Counted from the first letter of the stretch, positions 53,491-61,887 are shown. The stretch: DNA of 64,000 nucleotides from Pseudoxanthomonas winnipegensis (GCF_004283755.1 NZ_SHMH01000009.1:124001-188000), one strand, 5' to 3'. Notes: a model not told the origin generated them from the sequence alone. Program-made: numbers and translations.

Positions 53491-54349
53491 GGCACATGCG
53501 CCTTCTCCGGAACGCCGCGCGTCCTTGCGGCCGTCATCCCCGCGAAGGCGGGGATCCAGCGCCTTTGCCTCTCCTGCACGTAAGTCACTGGGTCCCCGCG
53601 TTCGCGGGGAAGACGGGAGGCGCTTCTGCTTCTGCCGTTGCCGTTGCTTGTGCTTTTCCGGGCCCCCTCCGCAGCGGCGGGACCGGCGGGGAAACACCCG
53701 AAGGGCGCCGCGCATGGATGCGCGGCGTTCGCGGCAGGGGCAGGATGCCCCTTCCGCGAATCCCCGCCGGTCACGCGGACCCGGCGCGCGTAGCGCGACG
53801 GGCGCGAGGACGGGGTGTGCTTTCTTTTGGTTACTTTTCTTTGCACAAGCAAAGAAAAGTGACTCGCGCCCGACAGGGCGAGAAACGCTTTGGCCGTTGC
53901 CCCTGCTTTGAACAGAAGCTGCAACACCAGCGCGCTCGCTCTCTCGATCGGAGGAAAGCGAACCACGCAACCCTCAAACGCGTTCGCGTTCTCCTTGACT
54001 CAACGCGGCACTCCTCCAACACAGAGCAGCATGTAACAGCAAAGGCTTTCGCGCCCCTCCGGGGCACGACCTACCTTTCTTTGCTTGTGCAAAGAAAGGT
54101 AGGCCAAAGAAAGCACACCCCGGTCCTCGCGCCCGCCGCGCCTGCGGCGCGCCGGGTCCGCGCTGCCGACGGGAATTTCCGGACGGGGCATCCTGCCCCG
54201 ACCGGAAACGCCGCGCATCCATGCGCGGCGCCCCTGCGGGGTTTGACCCGTCGGCATCGCCGCTGCGGAGGGGGGCGGAAAGAGCACAACAGCAACGGCA
54301 ACAGCACAAGCAACGGCAACGGCAACAACTCGCGCAGGAGCACCGGCTG
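53491..54349. repeat. 860-bp repeat region with a giant inverted repeat
   Basis: There is no convincing gene. A paired hairpin of CGTCATCCCCGCGAA arms comes first (53532-53559 and 53588-53616). Then two arms of nearly 280-300 bp face each other: 53624-53900 and 54034-54330, separated by about 130 bp. Both contain CCGCGCATGGATGCGCGGCG, GGGCAGGATGCCCC and the TTTCTTTGCACAAGCAAAGAAA palindrome in matching order. The right arm carries an extra run of about 20 bp of GCAACG-type repeats and stops just before the RpiR start. Confidence 0.78.
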
Positions 54350-55201
54350 ATGCCCCCCCTGCTCAAGATCCGCGCCGAACGCGAGCGCATGTCCGCCATC
54401 GAGCGGCGCATCGCCGACTACATCCTCGACAACGCCCACCTGCTGCGCGACTACTCCTCCCAGCAGCTAGCCAGCGCGCTGGGCATCAGCCAGTCCTCGG
54501 TGGTGAAGTTCAGCCAGAAGCTCGGCTTCCGCGGCTATCCGGACCTGAAGTACTCGGTCGGCCAGGCCATCGCACGCGGCAATGGCGGCCAGCCGGCGGA
54601 TCCGACCGCGTCCGAAGACGGCGGCGATGCCTACACCCGGCTGGAAGACAGCCTGCGCCGCAGCAAGGCCGCGGCCGAGGAGGAGACCCGCCTGCTCAAC
54701 CCGCGCGCGCGCATCGAGCAGATCGTCGCGCGCATCGACCGGGCGCAGAAGGTGTTCGTATGCGGCCTGGGCGACGACGGGCTGTTCGCGCGCGAATTCG
54801 CCATGCGCCTGTCGCTGCTGGGCGTGCTGACCGTGCATCACGCCGATGCGATCCTGATGATGACCAACGTCTCGGCGGCGCGGCCGGGCGACGTGCTGAT
54901 CCTGCTGTCCGAGTTCGGCCAGGTGCCGCAGCTGTCGCAGATCTCGCGCCAGTTCCAGGACGCCGGCGGCGCGGTGGTGTCCATCACCCGGCACACCGCC
55001 AACCCGCTGCGCGCGCACGCCGATGCGGCGCTGGTGGTGTCCGCGCACGATCCGGCCCCGCACATCGCCCAGCTGCTGTACCGTTGTTCGCTGCAGTCCC
55101 TTCTGGACTTCGTGTTCGTGCTGCTGTGCCAGACCAACCCCGACCGCGAGCGCCAGCTGGCGGTCAACCTGGAGCGCGTCCAGCACCTGCTCGACGCCTG
55201 A
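54350..55201 (+). CDS. RpiR/MurR family transcriptional regulator
   Basis: A 283-residue regulator. The N-terminal HTH_6 domain (about 10-80) contains YSSQQLASALGISQSSVVKFSQKLGFRGYPDLK, and the C-terminal SIS domain (about 125-270, VFVCGLGDDGLFAREFAMRL) binds phosphosugars. E. coli MurR senses N-acetylmuramic acid 6-phosphate. Its place among peptidoglycan recycling genes makes a muropeptide-derived sugar or peptide the likely signal. AGGAG lies 10 bases before the ATG. A 21-bp gap separates it from the YkuD gene. Confidence 0.9.
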   Translation: MPPLLKIRAERERMSAIERRIADYILDNAHLLRDYSSQQLASALGISQSSVVKFSQKLGFRGYPDLKYSVGQAIARGNGGQPADPTASEDGGDAYTRLEDSLRRSKAAAEEETRLLNPRARIEQIVARIDRAQKVFVCGLGDDGLFAREFAMRLSLLGVLTVHHADAILMMTNVSAARPGDVLILLSEFGQVPQLSQISRQFQDAGGAVVSITRHTANPLRAHADAALVVSAHDPAPHIAQLLYRCSLQSLLDFVFVLLCQTNPDRERQLAVNLERVQHLLDA

Positions 55202-55222
55202 CCCCTGCCCCGCGGAGCGTCC

Positions 55223-56005
55223 ATGTCCCTGCGCTTGCCCCACTTCCTGCTGTGCACGCTGCTGGTCCTGACCACGCAGCCGGCCCTGGCCAAAGGCACT
55301 ACCGCCCCGCCCGCGATGTCCCAGGCGCAACAGCTGGTGGTGGTCACCACCGGCGGCTGGGACGACACCCAGGGCCGGCTGCAGACCTTCGAACGCGATG
55401 GAACGGGCTGGAAACCGGCGGCGCCGGCCTTCGCCGTGGCGATCGGCAAGCAGGGCAGCGCCTGGGGCGAAGGCCTGTTCCCCGCCCAGCACGAAGGTCC
55501 GCGCAAGCGCGAGGGCGATGGCCGCAGCCCGGCCGGAATCTACGGCATCGGCGAGGCCTTCGGCTATGCGCCCTCGGTCGACACCAGACTCGCCTACCAG
55601 CAGATGCAGGCCTCGAGCTGGTGCGTGGACGTGCCGGACTCGCCGCTCTACAACCGGATCGTCGACGAACGCCAGGTCGGCGCGCAGGCCGTCAAGGGCG
55701 CCAGCGAGCACATGCGGCTGGATCTGCACAACGACGGCGATCCGCGCTACGCCCGCGGCTTCGTGATCGAACACAACGCCAAGGCCACGCCGGGCTTGGG
55801 CAGCTGCATCTTCGCCCACCTGTGGCGCAAGCCCGGCGAGGCGACCGCCGGCTGCACGGCCATGGCGCCGGCCAGCATGGAGGCGCTGCAGGCGTGGCTG
55901 GATCCGGCGCGCCGGCCGCTGTTCGTGCTGCTGCCCCGGCCCGAGTACCAGCGTCTGCAACGCGCCTGGTCGCTGCCGCCGCTGCCCGCGGCCACGCAGC
56001 CGTGA
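55223..56005 (+). CDS. Secreted YkuD (L,D-transpeptidase fold) protein
   Basis: A 260-residue exported protein (signal LRLPHFLLCTLLVLTTQPALA). The YkuD catalytic motif is HLWRKPGEATAGCTAM with His199 and Cys211. DGRSPAGIYGIGEAFGYAP is typical of the ErfK/YcfS/YnhG-related branch. Members link Lpp or stem peptides, or act as L,D-carboxypeptidases. In this locus a carboxypeptidase or endopeptidase role in trimming wall peptides is as likely as cross-linking. Its stop overlaps the GTG start of the permease gene. Confidence 0.86.
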   Translation: MSLRLPHFLLCTLLVLTTQPALAKGTTAPPAMSQAQQLVVVTTGGWDDTQGRLQTFERDGTGWKPAAPAFAVAIGKQGSAWGEGLFPAQHEGPRKREGDGRSPAGIYGIGEAFGYAPSVDTRLAYQQMQASSWCVDVPDSPLYNRIVDERQVGAQAVKGASEHMRLDLHNDGDPRYARGFVIEHNAKATPGLGSCIFAHLWRKPGEATAGCTAMAPASMEALQAWLDPARRPLFVLLPRPEYQRLQRAWSLPPLPAATQP

Positions 56006-57300
56006 GCGCCGCGCCGACGCCCGCGCAGGGCACGCTGGTCCGCGCGGTCAGCCGCTGGCAGATCGTCGGGCTGTCGATCAACGACGTCATCGGCAGCGGC
56101 ATCTACCTGCTGCCCGCGGCGACGGTTGCGCTGATGGGGCCGTTGAGCCTGTGGGCGGTGCTGCTGGCCGGCGTGGCGGTGGCGCTGCTGGTGCTGTGCT
56201 ACGCGCAGGCGGCGAGCTATTTCGACCAGCCGGGCGGCAGCTATCTCTACGCCCGCGAGGCCTTCGGCCGCTACGCGGGTTTCCAGGTCGGCTGGATGAT
56301 CTGGCTCACGCGCATCAGCTCGGCCGCGGCGCTGGGCAACGGCCTGGCCGATGCGGTCTCGCGCTTCTGGCCGGGGGCCGCCAGCGGCGCCGGGCGCCTG
56401 GTGGTGGTGATCGGCTCGCTGGGCCTGCTGACCGCGATCAACGTGATCGGCGTGCGCTCGGCCGCGCGCACCGGCGTGGCGCTGGTGATCGGAAAGCTGG
56501 TGCCGCTGCTGCTGTTCGTGGTCGTCGGCCTGTTCTACATGGACTGGTCGCTGGCCTTCGCCGGCACCGCGCCGGACCTGCGCGACCTGCCCAACCTGGG
56601 CCAGGCGGCCTTGCTGCTGCTGTTCGCCTACGCCGGCTTCGAGAACATCCCGGCCGCCGCCGGCGAATTCCGCAACCCGCGCCGCGACGTGCCCTTCGCC
56701 CTGATCACCATGATCGCGCTGGTGACGCTGATCTACGCCGCGGTGCAGGTGGTGGCGATGGGTACCCTGCCCGGCCTGGCCGAGTCGGCCACGCCGCTGG
56801 CCGATGCGGCCGCGCGCTTCGGCGGCGAGGGCCTGGCGCTGGTGCTGACCGTGGGCGCGGTGATCTCGATCCTGGGCACCACCAGCAACACGGTGATGCT
56901 GGGGCCGCGCTTCCTGTTCGCGCTGGCGCAGGACGGCTTCGGGCCGAAGTTCCTGGCGGGCGTGCATCCGCGCTTCCGCACGCCGGCCGCGGCGATCATC
57001 GTGCAGGGCGTGCTGTCGGTGGCGCTGGCGCTGTCGGGCTCGTTCGAGAAGCTCGCCCTGCTGTCGATGGTGACCCGCCTGCTGGCCTACATCGGCACCG
57101 CGGCGGCGGTGCTGGTGCTGGCGCGCAGGCATCGCGATAACCCCAACGCCCTGCGCCTGCCCGGTGGCCCGCTGATCCCGGTGCTGGCGCTGCTGCTCAC
57201 CCTGGGCCTGCTGTGCAGCGCCAGCCTGGCCAACCTGCTGGCGGTCGGCGCGGCGATGGTGGTGGGGACCTTGATCTACCTGTTCCCGCGCAAGGCCTGA
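56002..57300 (+). CDS. APC family amino-acid permease
   Basis: A 432-residue permease with about 12 helices. The unwound helix motif is NDVIGSGIYLLPAA, and AYAGFENIPAAAGEFRNPRRDVP is the conserved segment after helix 6. The GTG start at 56002 overlaps the YkuD stop (GTGA). It probably takes up an amino acid released by the peptidases encoded here, such as alanine or glutamate. The substrate is inferred from context only. Confidence 0.87.
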   Translation: MSAAPTPAQGTLVRAVSRWQIVGLSINDVIGSGIYLLPAATVALMGPLSLWAVLLAGVAVALLVLCYAQAASYFDQPGGSYLYAREAFGRYAGFQVGWMIWLTRISSAAALGNGLADAVSRFWPGAASGAGRLVVVIGSLGLLTAINVIGVRSAARTGVALVIGKLVPLLLFVVVGLFYMDWSLAFAGTAPDLRDLPNLGQAALLLLFAYAGFENIPAAAGEFRNPRRDVPFALITMIALVTLIYAAVQVVAMGTLPGLAESATPLADAAARFGGEGLALVLTVGAVISILGTTSNTVMLGPRFLFALAQDGFGPKFLAGVHPRFRTPAAAIIVQGVLSVALALSGSFEKLALLSMVTRLLAYIGTAAAVLVLARRHRDNPNALRLPGGPLIPVLALLLTLGLLCSASLANLLAVGAAMVVGTLIYLFPRKA

Positions 57301-57314
57301 GGGGAACCCCACCT

Positions 57315-57435
57315 GTAGAGCGGAGCTTGCTCCGCTGAAGCTTTCCCGATGACCGGGTCGAAAGGCAGCGGGGCTCGCTCCGCCGGGCGTTCCCGATGAC
57401 CCGGTCGAAAGGCAGCGGAGCAAGCTCCGCTCTAC
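57315..57435. repeat. GTAG-headed REP cluster
   Basis: A GTAG-headed copy is at 57315-57336, a degenerate middle copy near 57366-57384 and an inverted copy ending CTAC at 57414-57435. They lie between the convergent permease and lipoprotein genes, together with two GATGACCGGGTCGAAAGGCAG spacers. Confidence 0.8.
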
Positions 57436-57499
57436 AAGGTGGGCGCGCCCCGAGCAGGAGAGACAATGGCCTTACAGACACACCCACCCACACTCCGCG

Positions 57500-58111
57500 T
57501 TACGCGCAGCCCTCGACGTAGTCGATCTGCGGCGGCAGGCCCACGCGCCAGTTGGTGACCACGCCGTCGGCGCCGGTCTCGAAGACCAGCTTCGCGCCGC
57601 CCTGCCCGTCCACGCTCAGGTACTTGCCGCCTTCGACGTACTTGTGCGGCATCGACTGCAGCTTGTCGCCGTACAGCGCGCGCAGCGCGGCCTCGTCCAT
57701 GCCGACCTTGCCGCCGCCGGGCGCGACTTCCTTGGACGTGGTCACGTCGTAGCGGACGAAGTGATCGCCCTCGATCATGAAGGCCACGTCGGCCTTGTCG
57801 GTGGCCCACTTGGGCGTGAGCTGATAGCAGGCGCCGCCCTCCGAGGGCGTGCTGCTGTTGAGCTCGCCGCCCCAGGCCTGGCGCGCGGCGTCGGCGGTGC
57901 TGCCCAGCTTCAGATCGCCATAGCCCTGCCAGGTGGCCGGCACGTTGGCCTGCGGGTCCGCTTCGCCGGTCGCGGGCGGCGGCGAGGCCTGCGCCGGCGT
58001 GGAAGCGGCCGGCTCGGAGGCGGCCGGCGTGCTGGGCTGCGGCGTGTCGGCCGGCTTGCACGCGGCCAGGGTGAGGGCCAGCGCGGCAGTCAGGGGCAGC
58101 AGGGATTTCAT
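57500..58111 (-). CDS. Lipoprotein of unknown function
   Basis: A 203-residue predicted lipoprotein with signal KSLLPLTAALALTLAAC (lipobox LAAC) and a long Pro/Ser/Ala linker. The mature domain begins at WQGYGDLKLGSTADAARQAWGGEL and contains two Cys (GGACYQLTPKW and the C-terminal EGCA) that could form a disulfide. I recognise no family with confidence. The start at 58111 was chosen for the signal peptide. It is separated from its neighbours by REPs and by a divergent gene. Confidence 0.8.
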   Translation of the reverse strand: MKSLLPLTAALALTLAACKPADTPQPSTPAASEPAASTPAQASPPPATGEADPQANVPATWQGYGDLKLGSTADAARQAWGGELNSSTPSEGGACYQLTPKWATDKADVAFMIEGDHFVRYDVTTSKEVAPGGGKVGMDEAALRALYGDKLQSMPHKYVEGGKYLSVDGQGGAKLVFETGADGVVTNWRVGLPPQIDYVEGCA

Positions 58112-58283
58112 GCAGGCGGGCTCCTCGAAGGCGGATATCGGTCCGCCCCAGCCTAGCGGGCGCCGGTGAATCTCACGCAAATCCGGACCGGGCCCGCACT
58201 TGCGCACATGCACGCCACCGGTGTCACCGCCGCTTCATCGACACCACGGAGGCTGCACGCGCCTCCCTCCGATCCGCCTTCGC

Positions 58284-58952
58284 ATGCGCCCGCGCAAGAC
58301 CGACCAGGCCCACGCCGCCCTGCAGACCCATCGCGCGGGCCTGGACATGCGCCAGCGGCGCGTGCTGATCCTGGCCGACGGCCAGCGCAGCCTGGAGGCG
58401 CTGACCGCGATGCTGGGCCCCGACACGGCGCTGCAGGTGGCCGCGCTGATCCGCGCCGGCTACCTGGACCTGGCCGAAGAGCCCGCCCCGCAGCCGCGGC
58501 CTGCATACGCGCCGGCGGCACCCACTACGCCCGCGCCCATCGCCACGCCCGCGCCTGCGGCGCACCGACGCTCGATGGTGGCCGCGCGTCTGTACCTGCT
58601 CGGCATGCTCGAACTGCAGCGCCATCCCGACGCCCTGCGCCTGCACGCCCAGCTGCAGCGCGCCGCCGACGATGACCTGGCGGTCCAGACCATGCGCGAA
58701 GCGCTGGAGCTGCTGCCGGCCCTGACCTCCAGCGGCTACGTGCAGCGCATCGCCGACCGCCTGCGCGAGGTGCTGCCCGAGGACCAGCTGCACGCGCTGG
58801 AGACGCCGACGCCTGCCGCCCCGACAGGCCTCAGCCCGGCGGCTGGAAGTTGCGCTTCAGGCCTGCCCAGCACTGCTGGTAGTCACGCTGGCGGTGCGCG
58901 GCCTCCATCGCCTGACGCGTGGGTCGCAGCACCGCCCGCGTCTCGAACATGA
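58284..58952 (+). CDS. Conserved-looking hypothetical protein overlapping hmgA
   Basis: A 222-residue protein without recognised domain. An N-terminal block ([30 protein letters not shown], then [11 protein letters not shown]) looks like a small helical or winged-helix unit. A Pro/Ala/Thr linker follows, and then a helical C-terminal region ([59 protein letters not shown]). The last 41 residues are low in complexity and run 122 bp into the convergent hmgA gene. The real end of the fold is probably near [10 protein letters not shown]. Confidence 0.55.
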   Translation: MRPRKTDQAHAALQTHRAGLDMRQRRVLILADGQRSLEALTAMLGPDTALQVAALIRAGYLDLAEEPAPQPRPAYAPAAPTTPAPIATPAPAAHRRSMVAARLYLLGMLELQRHPDALRLHAQLQRAADDDLAVQTMREALELLPALTSSGYVQRIADRLREVLPEDQLHALETPTPAAPTGLSPAAGSCASGLPSTAGSHAGGARPPSPDAWVAAPPASRT

Positions 58953-60129
58953 AGGCCATCGTGTCGGTGATCACGTCCGGCTTGGACAGGTCCGCATGCG
59001 AGGCCTTCTCGAACGTGGCCGCATCCGGCCCGTGTCCGGTCATGCCGTTGTGCAGCGAGGCCCCGCCCGGCGCGAAGCCTTCCGCCTTGGCGTCGTAGGC
59101 GCCGTGCACCAGGCCCATGAACTCGCTGGCCACGTTGCGGTGGAACCACGGCGGGCGGAACGTGTCCTGCGCCACCAGCCAGCGCGGCGGGAAGATCACG
59201 AAATCCAGATTGGCCGTGCCAGGCGTGTCGCTGGGCGAGGTCAGCACGGTGAAGATCGACGGATCGGGATGATCGAAGCTGATCGAGCCGATCGCATTGA
59301 AGCGACGCAGGTCGTAGCGGTACGGCGCCCCGTTACCATGCCAGGCGACCACATCCAGCGGGCTGTGGCCGATGGGCGCGCGCCACAGATGGCCCTGGAA
59401 CTTGGCGATCAGCTCGAAGTCGCCCTCGATGTCCTCGTAGGCGGCCACCGGCGTCTCGAAATCGCGCGGATTGGCCAGGCCGTTGGACCCGATCGGCCCC
59501 AGCTCGGGCAGGCGCAGCGGCGCGCCGAAGTTCTCGCAGACGTAGCCGCGCGCCTGGCCGTCGGGCAGCGTCACCGCAAAGCGCACGCCGCGCGGGATCA
59601 CCGCGACCTGCTGCGGCTCCAGCTCGATCACGCCGAACTCGGTGGCCAGCCGCAGCCGGCCCAGCTGCGGCACGATCAGCAGCTCGGCATCGGCATCGTA
59701 GAACCAGCGCCCCGCCATATCGCGGTTGGCCGCGTACAGATGGATGCCCACGCCGTGCTGCGCCTCGGCCGCGCCGTTGCCGGCCATGGTCAGCAGGCCT
59801 TCGACGAAGTCGGTCGGCGCCTCAGGCAGCGGCAGCGGCGACCAGCGCAGCTGGTCCGGGCTCACCGGCCCCTGGCCGAAGCCGTTGTGGAAGTCGGGCG
59901 CCTGCTCGAACAGCGCGAAGCCGCCATGCATCGCCGCCGGCCGGATCCGGTACAGCCAGCTGCGCCGGTTCTGCCCGCGCGGCGCAGTGAACGCCGTGCC
60001 CGACAGCTGCTCGGCATACAGCCCGAAGGCCACCAGCTGCGGCGAATTGCGCCCCACCGGCAGCGCCCCGGCGATCGCCTCGCTGGCGAACGCGTTGCCG
60101 AAGCCGGTCATGTACTGCGTCGAATTCAT
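58831..60129 (-). CDS. hmgA: Homogentisate 1,2-dioxygenase
   Basis: Opens the ring of homogentisate to maleylacetoacetate in tyrosine and phenylalanine breakdown. The 432-residue product has the family start [21 protein letters not shown]. The iron-ligand region is in [31 protein letters not shown], with a later His in [11 protein letters not shown]. The ATG at 60129 is preferred over an in-frame codon 12 bp upstream. It is separated from hppD, the preceding enzyme of the same pathway, by a DUF559 gene. No fumarylacetoacetase gene is in the window. Confidence 0.95.
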   Translation of the reverse strand: MNSTQYMTGFGNAFASEAIAGALPVGRNSPQLVAFGLYAEQLSGTAFTAPRGQNRRSWLYRIRPAAMHGGFALFEQAPDFHNGFGQGPVSPDQLRWSPLPLPEAPTDFVEGLLTMAGNGAAEAQHGVGIHLYAANRDMAGRWFYDADAELLIVPQLGRLRLATEFGVIELEPQQVAVIPRGVRFAVTLPDGQARGYVCENFGAPLRLPELGPIGSNGLANPRDFETPVAAYEDIEGDFELIAKFQGHLWRAPIGHSPLDVVAWHGNGAPYRYDLRRFNAIGSISFDHPDPSIFTVLTSPSDTPGTANLDFVIFPPRWLVAQDTFRPPWFHRNVASEFMGLVHGAYDAKAEGFAPGGASLHNGMTGHGPDAATFEKASHADLSKPDVITDTMAFMFETRAVLRPTRQAMEAAHRQRDYQQCWAGLKRNFQPPG

Positions 60130-60162
60130 GGACCCACCCACCTGTCTACGTCTCGCGGCTCA

Positions 60163-60585
60163 CTAAAGCCCCTCTCCCCCCGGCGACCGGAGGAAGTCCC
60201 TGTGGGAGAGAGGGGTTGGGGTGAGGGTACGTCCGTAGGCGAAATGCCAGATCGCCTCGACCACCGCCTCAACCTCCAACAACACCTCGTTGTCCCAGAA
60301 GCGCAGCACGCGCCACCCCTGCGATTCAAGAAACGCCGTGCGTGCCGCATCGCGACCTTGCGAATGCTGGCCGCCATCCAGCTCGACGATCATCCTGCGC
60401 TCGATACAGCAGAAGTCCGCGAGATAAGGCGGAATCGGATGCTGCCGCCGGAACTTCAGTCCTTCCAGCTGACCACCGCGCAGCTGCTTCCAGAGCAGCC
60501 GCTCGGCATCGGTCATCTCGCGACGTAAGACGCGCGCGTAGCGCAGCGTCCGCGTCGGCAGCGGTGGCTTGATGCGTCCTGGCAT
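60163..60585 (-). CDS. DUF559 protein (Vsr-like endonuclease fold)
   Basis: A 140-residue protein of the DUF559 family, related in fold to the very-short-patch repair endonuclease. Conserved pieces are MTDAERLLWKQLRGGQLEGLKFRRQHPIPPYLADFCCIERRMIVELDG and DAARTAFLESQGWRVLRFWDNEVL. The acidic residues in DFCC and ELDGGQH match a PD-(D/E)XK-type site. The start at 60585 gives the usual N-terminus; an upstream ATG at 60636 adds 17 residues. The last residues (RTLTPTPLSHRDFLRSPGGEGL) are encoded by a flanking repeat. The gene is probably mobile; see the findings. Confidence 0.82.
   Translation of the reverse strand: MPGRIKPPLPTRTLRYARVLRREMTDAERLLWKQLRGGQLEGLKFRRQHPIPPYLADFCCIERRMIVELDGGQHSQGRDAARTAFLESQGWRVLRFWDNEVLLEVEAVVEAIWHFAYGRTLTPTPLSHRDFLRSPGGEGL
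60166..60231. repeat. Left arm of CTCACCCCAACCCCTCTCCC repeat flanking the DUF559 gene
   Basis: CCCCTCTCCCCCCGGCGACC...GTGGGAGAGAGGGGTTGGGGTGAGGG is itself a hairpin, and its right half matches the inverse of the repeat at 60652-60691. It overlaps the 3' end of the DUF559 gene. Confidence 0.65.
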
Positions 60586-60651
60586 GGGCAGACGTCCTGT
60601 CTGGAAGCTTGCTGGAAGCATAGCGTCGTTCGCCATCTGGACTTCGCCGGA

Positions 60652-60691
60652 CCCTCACCCCAACCCCTCTCCCAAAGGGAGAGGGGCTCAA
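60652..60691. repeat. Right arm of the repeat flanking the DUF559 gene
   Basis: CCCTCACCCCAACCCCTCTCCC followed by AAAGGGAGAGGGGCT forms a hairpin just after the hppD stop and faces the left arm at 60166-60231. Similar elements are scattered between Xanthomonadaceae genes. Confidence 0.65.
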
Positions 60692-60699
60692 GACACGCC

Positions 60700-61815
60700 T
60701 TACAGCACGCCGCGCCGCATCTGGTCGCGCTCGATGCTCTCGAACAGCGCCTTGAAGTTGCCTTCGCCGAAGCCGTCGTTGCCCTTGCGCTGGATGATCT
60801 CGAAGAAGATCGGGCCGATCGCGTTCTGGGTGAAGATCTGCAGCAGCTTGCGCTTGCCGGTCTCCGGATCGGCGTCGATCAGGATCTTGTTGCGCGCCAG
60901 GCGCTCGACGTCCTCGCCGTGGTCCGGAATACGCTGATCGATCACCTCGAAATACGTCTCCGGCGTATCCAGGAAGTCCACGCCCGCCGCGCGCATCTGC
61001 TCGACCGTGGCGTAGATGTCGTCGGTGAAGCAGGCGATGTGCTGGATGCCCTCGCCCTTGTAGGCATCCAGGTATTCGTTGATCTGCGACTTGGGATCGG
61101 ACGATTCGTTGAGCGGGATGCGCACCATGCCGTCCGGTGCGGTCATCGCCTTGGACAACAGGCAGGTCTTAGCGCCCTTGATGTCGAAGTAGCGGATCTC
61201 GCGGAAGTTGAACAGCCGCTCGTAGTAGTCCGCCCACTGCGCCATGTTGCCCGGGTAGAGGTTATGGGTCAGATGGTCGATGAAGGTCAAGCCAAATCCC
61301 TTCGGCATGCGCTCGGCGTCCGGCAGCCACTCGTAGTCTGGGTCGTGGATGGTGCCGCTGCTGTCGTAGCGGTCGACGATGTAGAGCATGCAGCCGCCGA
61401 TGCCCTTGATCACCGGCGCGGCCACGGCCTTGGTCAGCTCGCGCGGGCCGATCTGCTCGGCGCCGTTCTTCAGCGCCTGCACGCGCGCCCATTCGGCCAG
61501 CTTGTTGACCCGGATGGCGAAGCCGCAGGCGCTCGGTCCGTGCTCGGCGGCGAAGTCGGCGGCGAAGGAATCCGGGTCCTCGTTGATCAGGAAGGTGCAG
61601 TCGTTCTGCCGATAGGTGCTGATGGCCCGGGTCTTGTGCCGCGCCACCTGGGTGAAGCAGAGCTTGCGGAAGTAGTCGTGCAGCTGGCCGCCCTGGCCGG
61701 CGGGGGCGGCGAATTCGACGAATTCGAAGCCGTCGATGCCCATTGGGTTGTCGAACGTGGCAACCTGCGGCTTGGTCTGCGGGGCCTGGATGGAGGGCTG
61801 GGCGCTCACGGACAT
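60700..61815 (-). CDS. hppD: 4-Hydroxyphenylpyruvate dioxygenase
   Basis: Converts 4-hydroxyphenylpyruvate to homogentisate. The 371-residue product has two vicinal-oxygen-chelate halves. Iron ligands are a His in LTFIDHLTHNLYPG, a His in GEGIQHIACFTDDIYA and a Glu in IGPIFFEIIQRKGNDGFGEGNFKALFESIERDQ. That last stretch is the diagnostic C-terminal signature. The ATG at 61815 is preceded by GGTGGGAGAA. It is divergent from the MarR gene, with the promoter and a likely operator between them, and upstream of hmgA. Confidence 0.95.
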   Translation of the reverse strand: MSVSAQPSIQAPQTKPQVATFDNPMGIDGFEFVEFAAPAGQGGQLHDYFRKLCFTQVARHKTRAISTYRQNDCTFLINEDPDSFAADFAAEHGPSACGFAIRVNKLAEWARVQALKNGAEQIGPRELTKAVAAPVIKGIGGCMLYIVDRYDSSGTIHDPDYEWLPDAERMPKGFGLTFIDHLTHNLYPGNMAQWADYYERLFNFREIRYFDIKGAKTCLLSKAMTAPDGMVRIPLNESSDPKSQINEYLDAYKGEGIQHIACFTDDIYATVEQMRAAGVDFLDTPETYFEVIDQRIPDHGEDVERLARNKILIDADPETGKRKLLQIFTQNAIGPIFFEIIQRKGNDGFGEGNFKALFESIERDQMRRGVL

Positions 61816-61844
61816 TTCTCCCACCTTGCAAAGGACTTGGCGAC

Positions 61845-61874
61845 AGCATAGTTTCATCTGAAACAAGCTGACAA
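61845..61874 (-). promoter_or_regulatory. hppD promoter with operator in its spacer
   Basis: Read on the minus strand, TTGTCA (61874-61869) and TATGCT (61850-61845) are separated by 18 bases. The spacer contains the inverted repeat GTTTCA-GA-TGAAAC (61851-61864), a plausible MarR-type operator that would block RNA polymerase. The only regulator gene nearby is the divergent marR. Confidence 0.65.
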
Positions 61875-61887
61875 GCCGCACCGCACC

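Noticed and set aside
53435-53970. Short open frames in the repeat region (MRGSLSS..., MDARRSRQG...)
   Set aside because: They are translations of the inverted repeat itself and appear in both arms. Such frames are often annotated as hypothetical proteins, but I see no ribosome site or protein-like composition.
54467-57423. Two long minus-strand frames opposite the RpiR, YkuD and permease genes
   Set aside because: They cover three well-supported genes with stop/start coupling and show no domain themselves.
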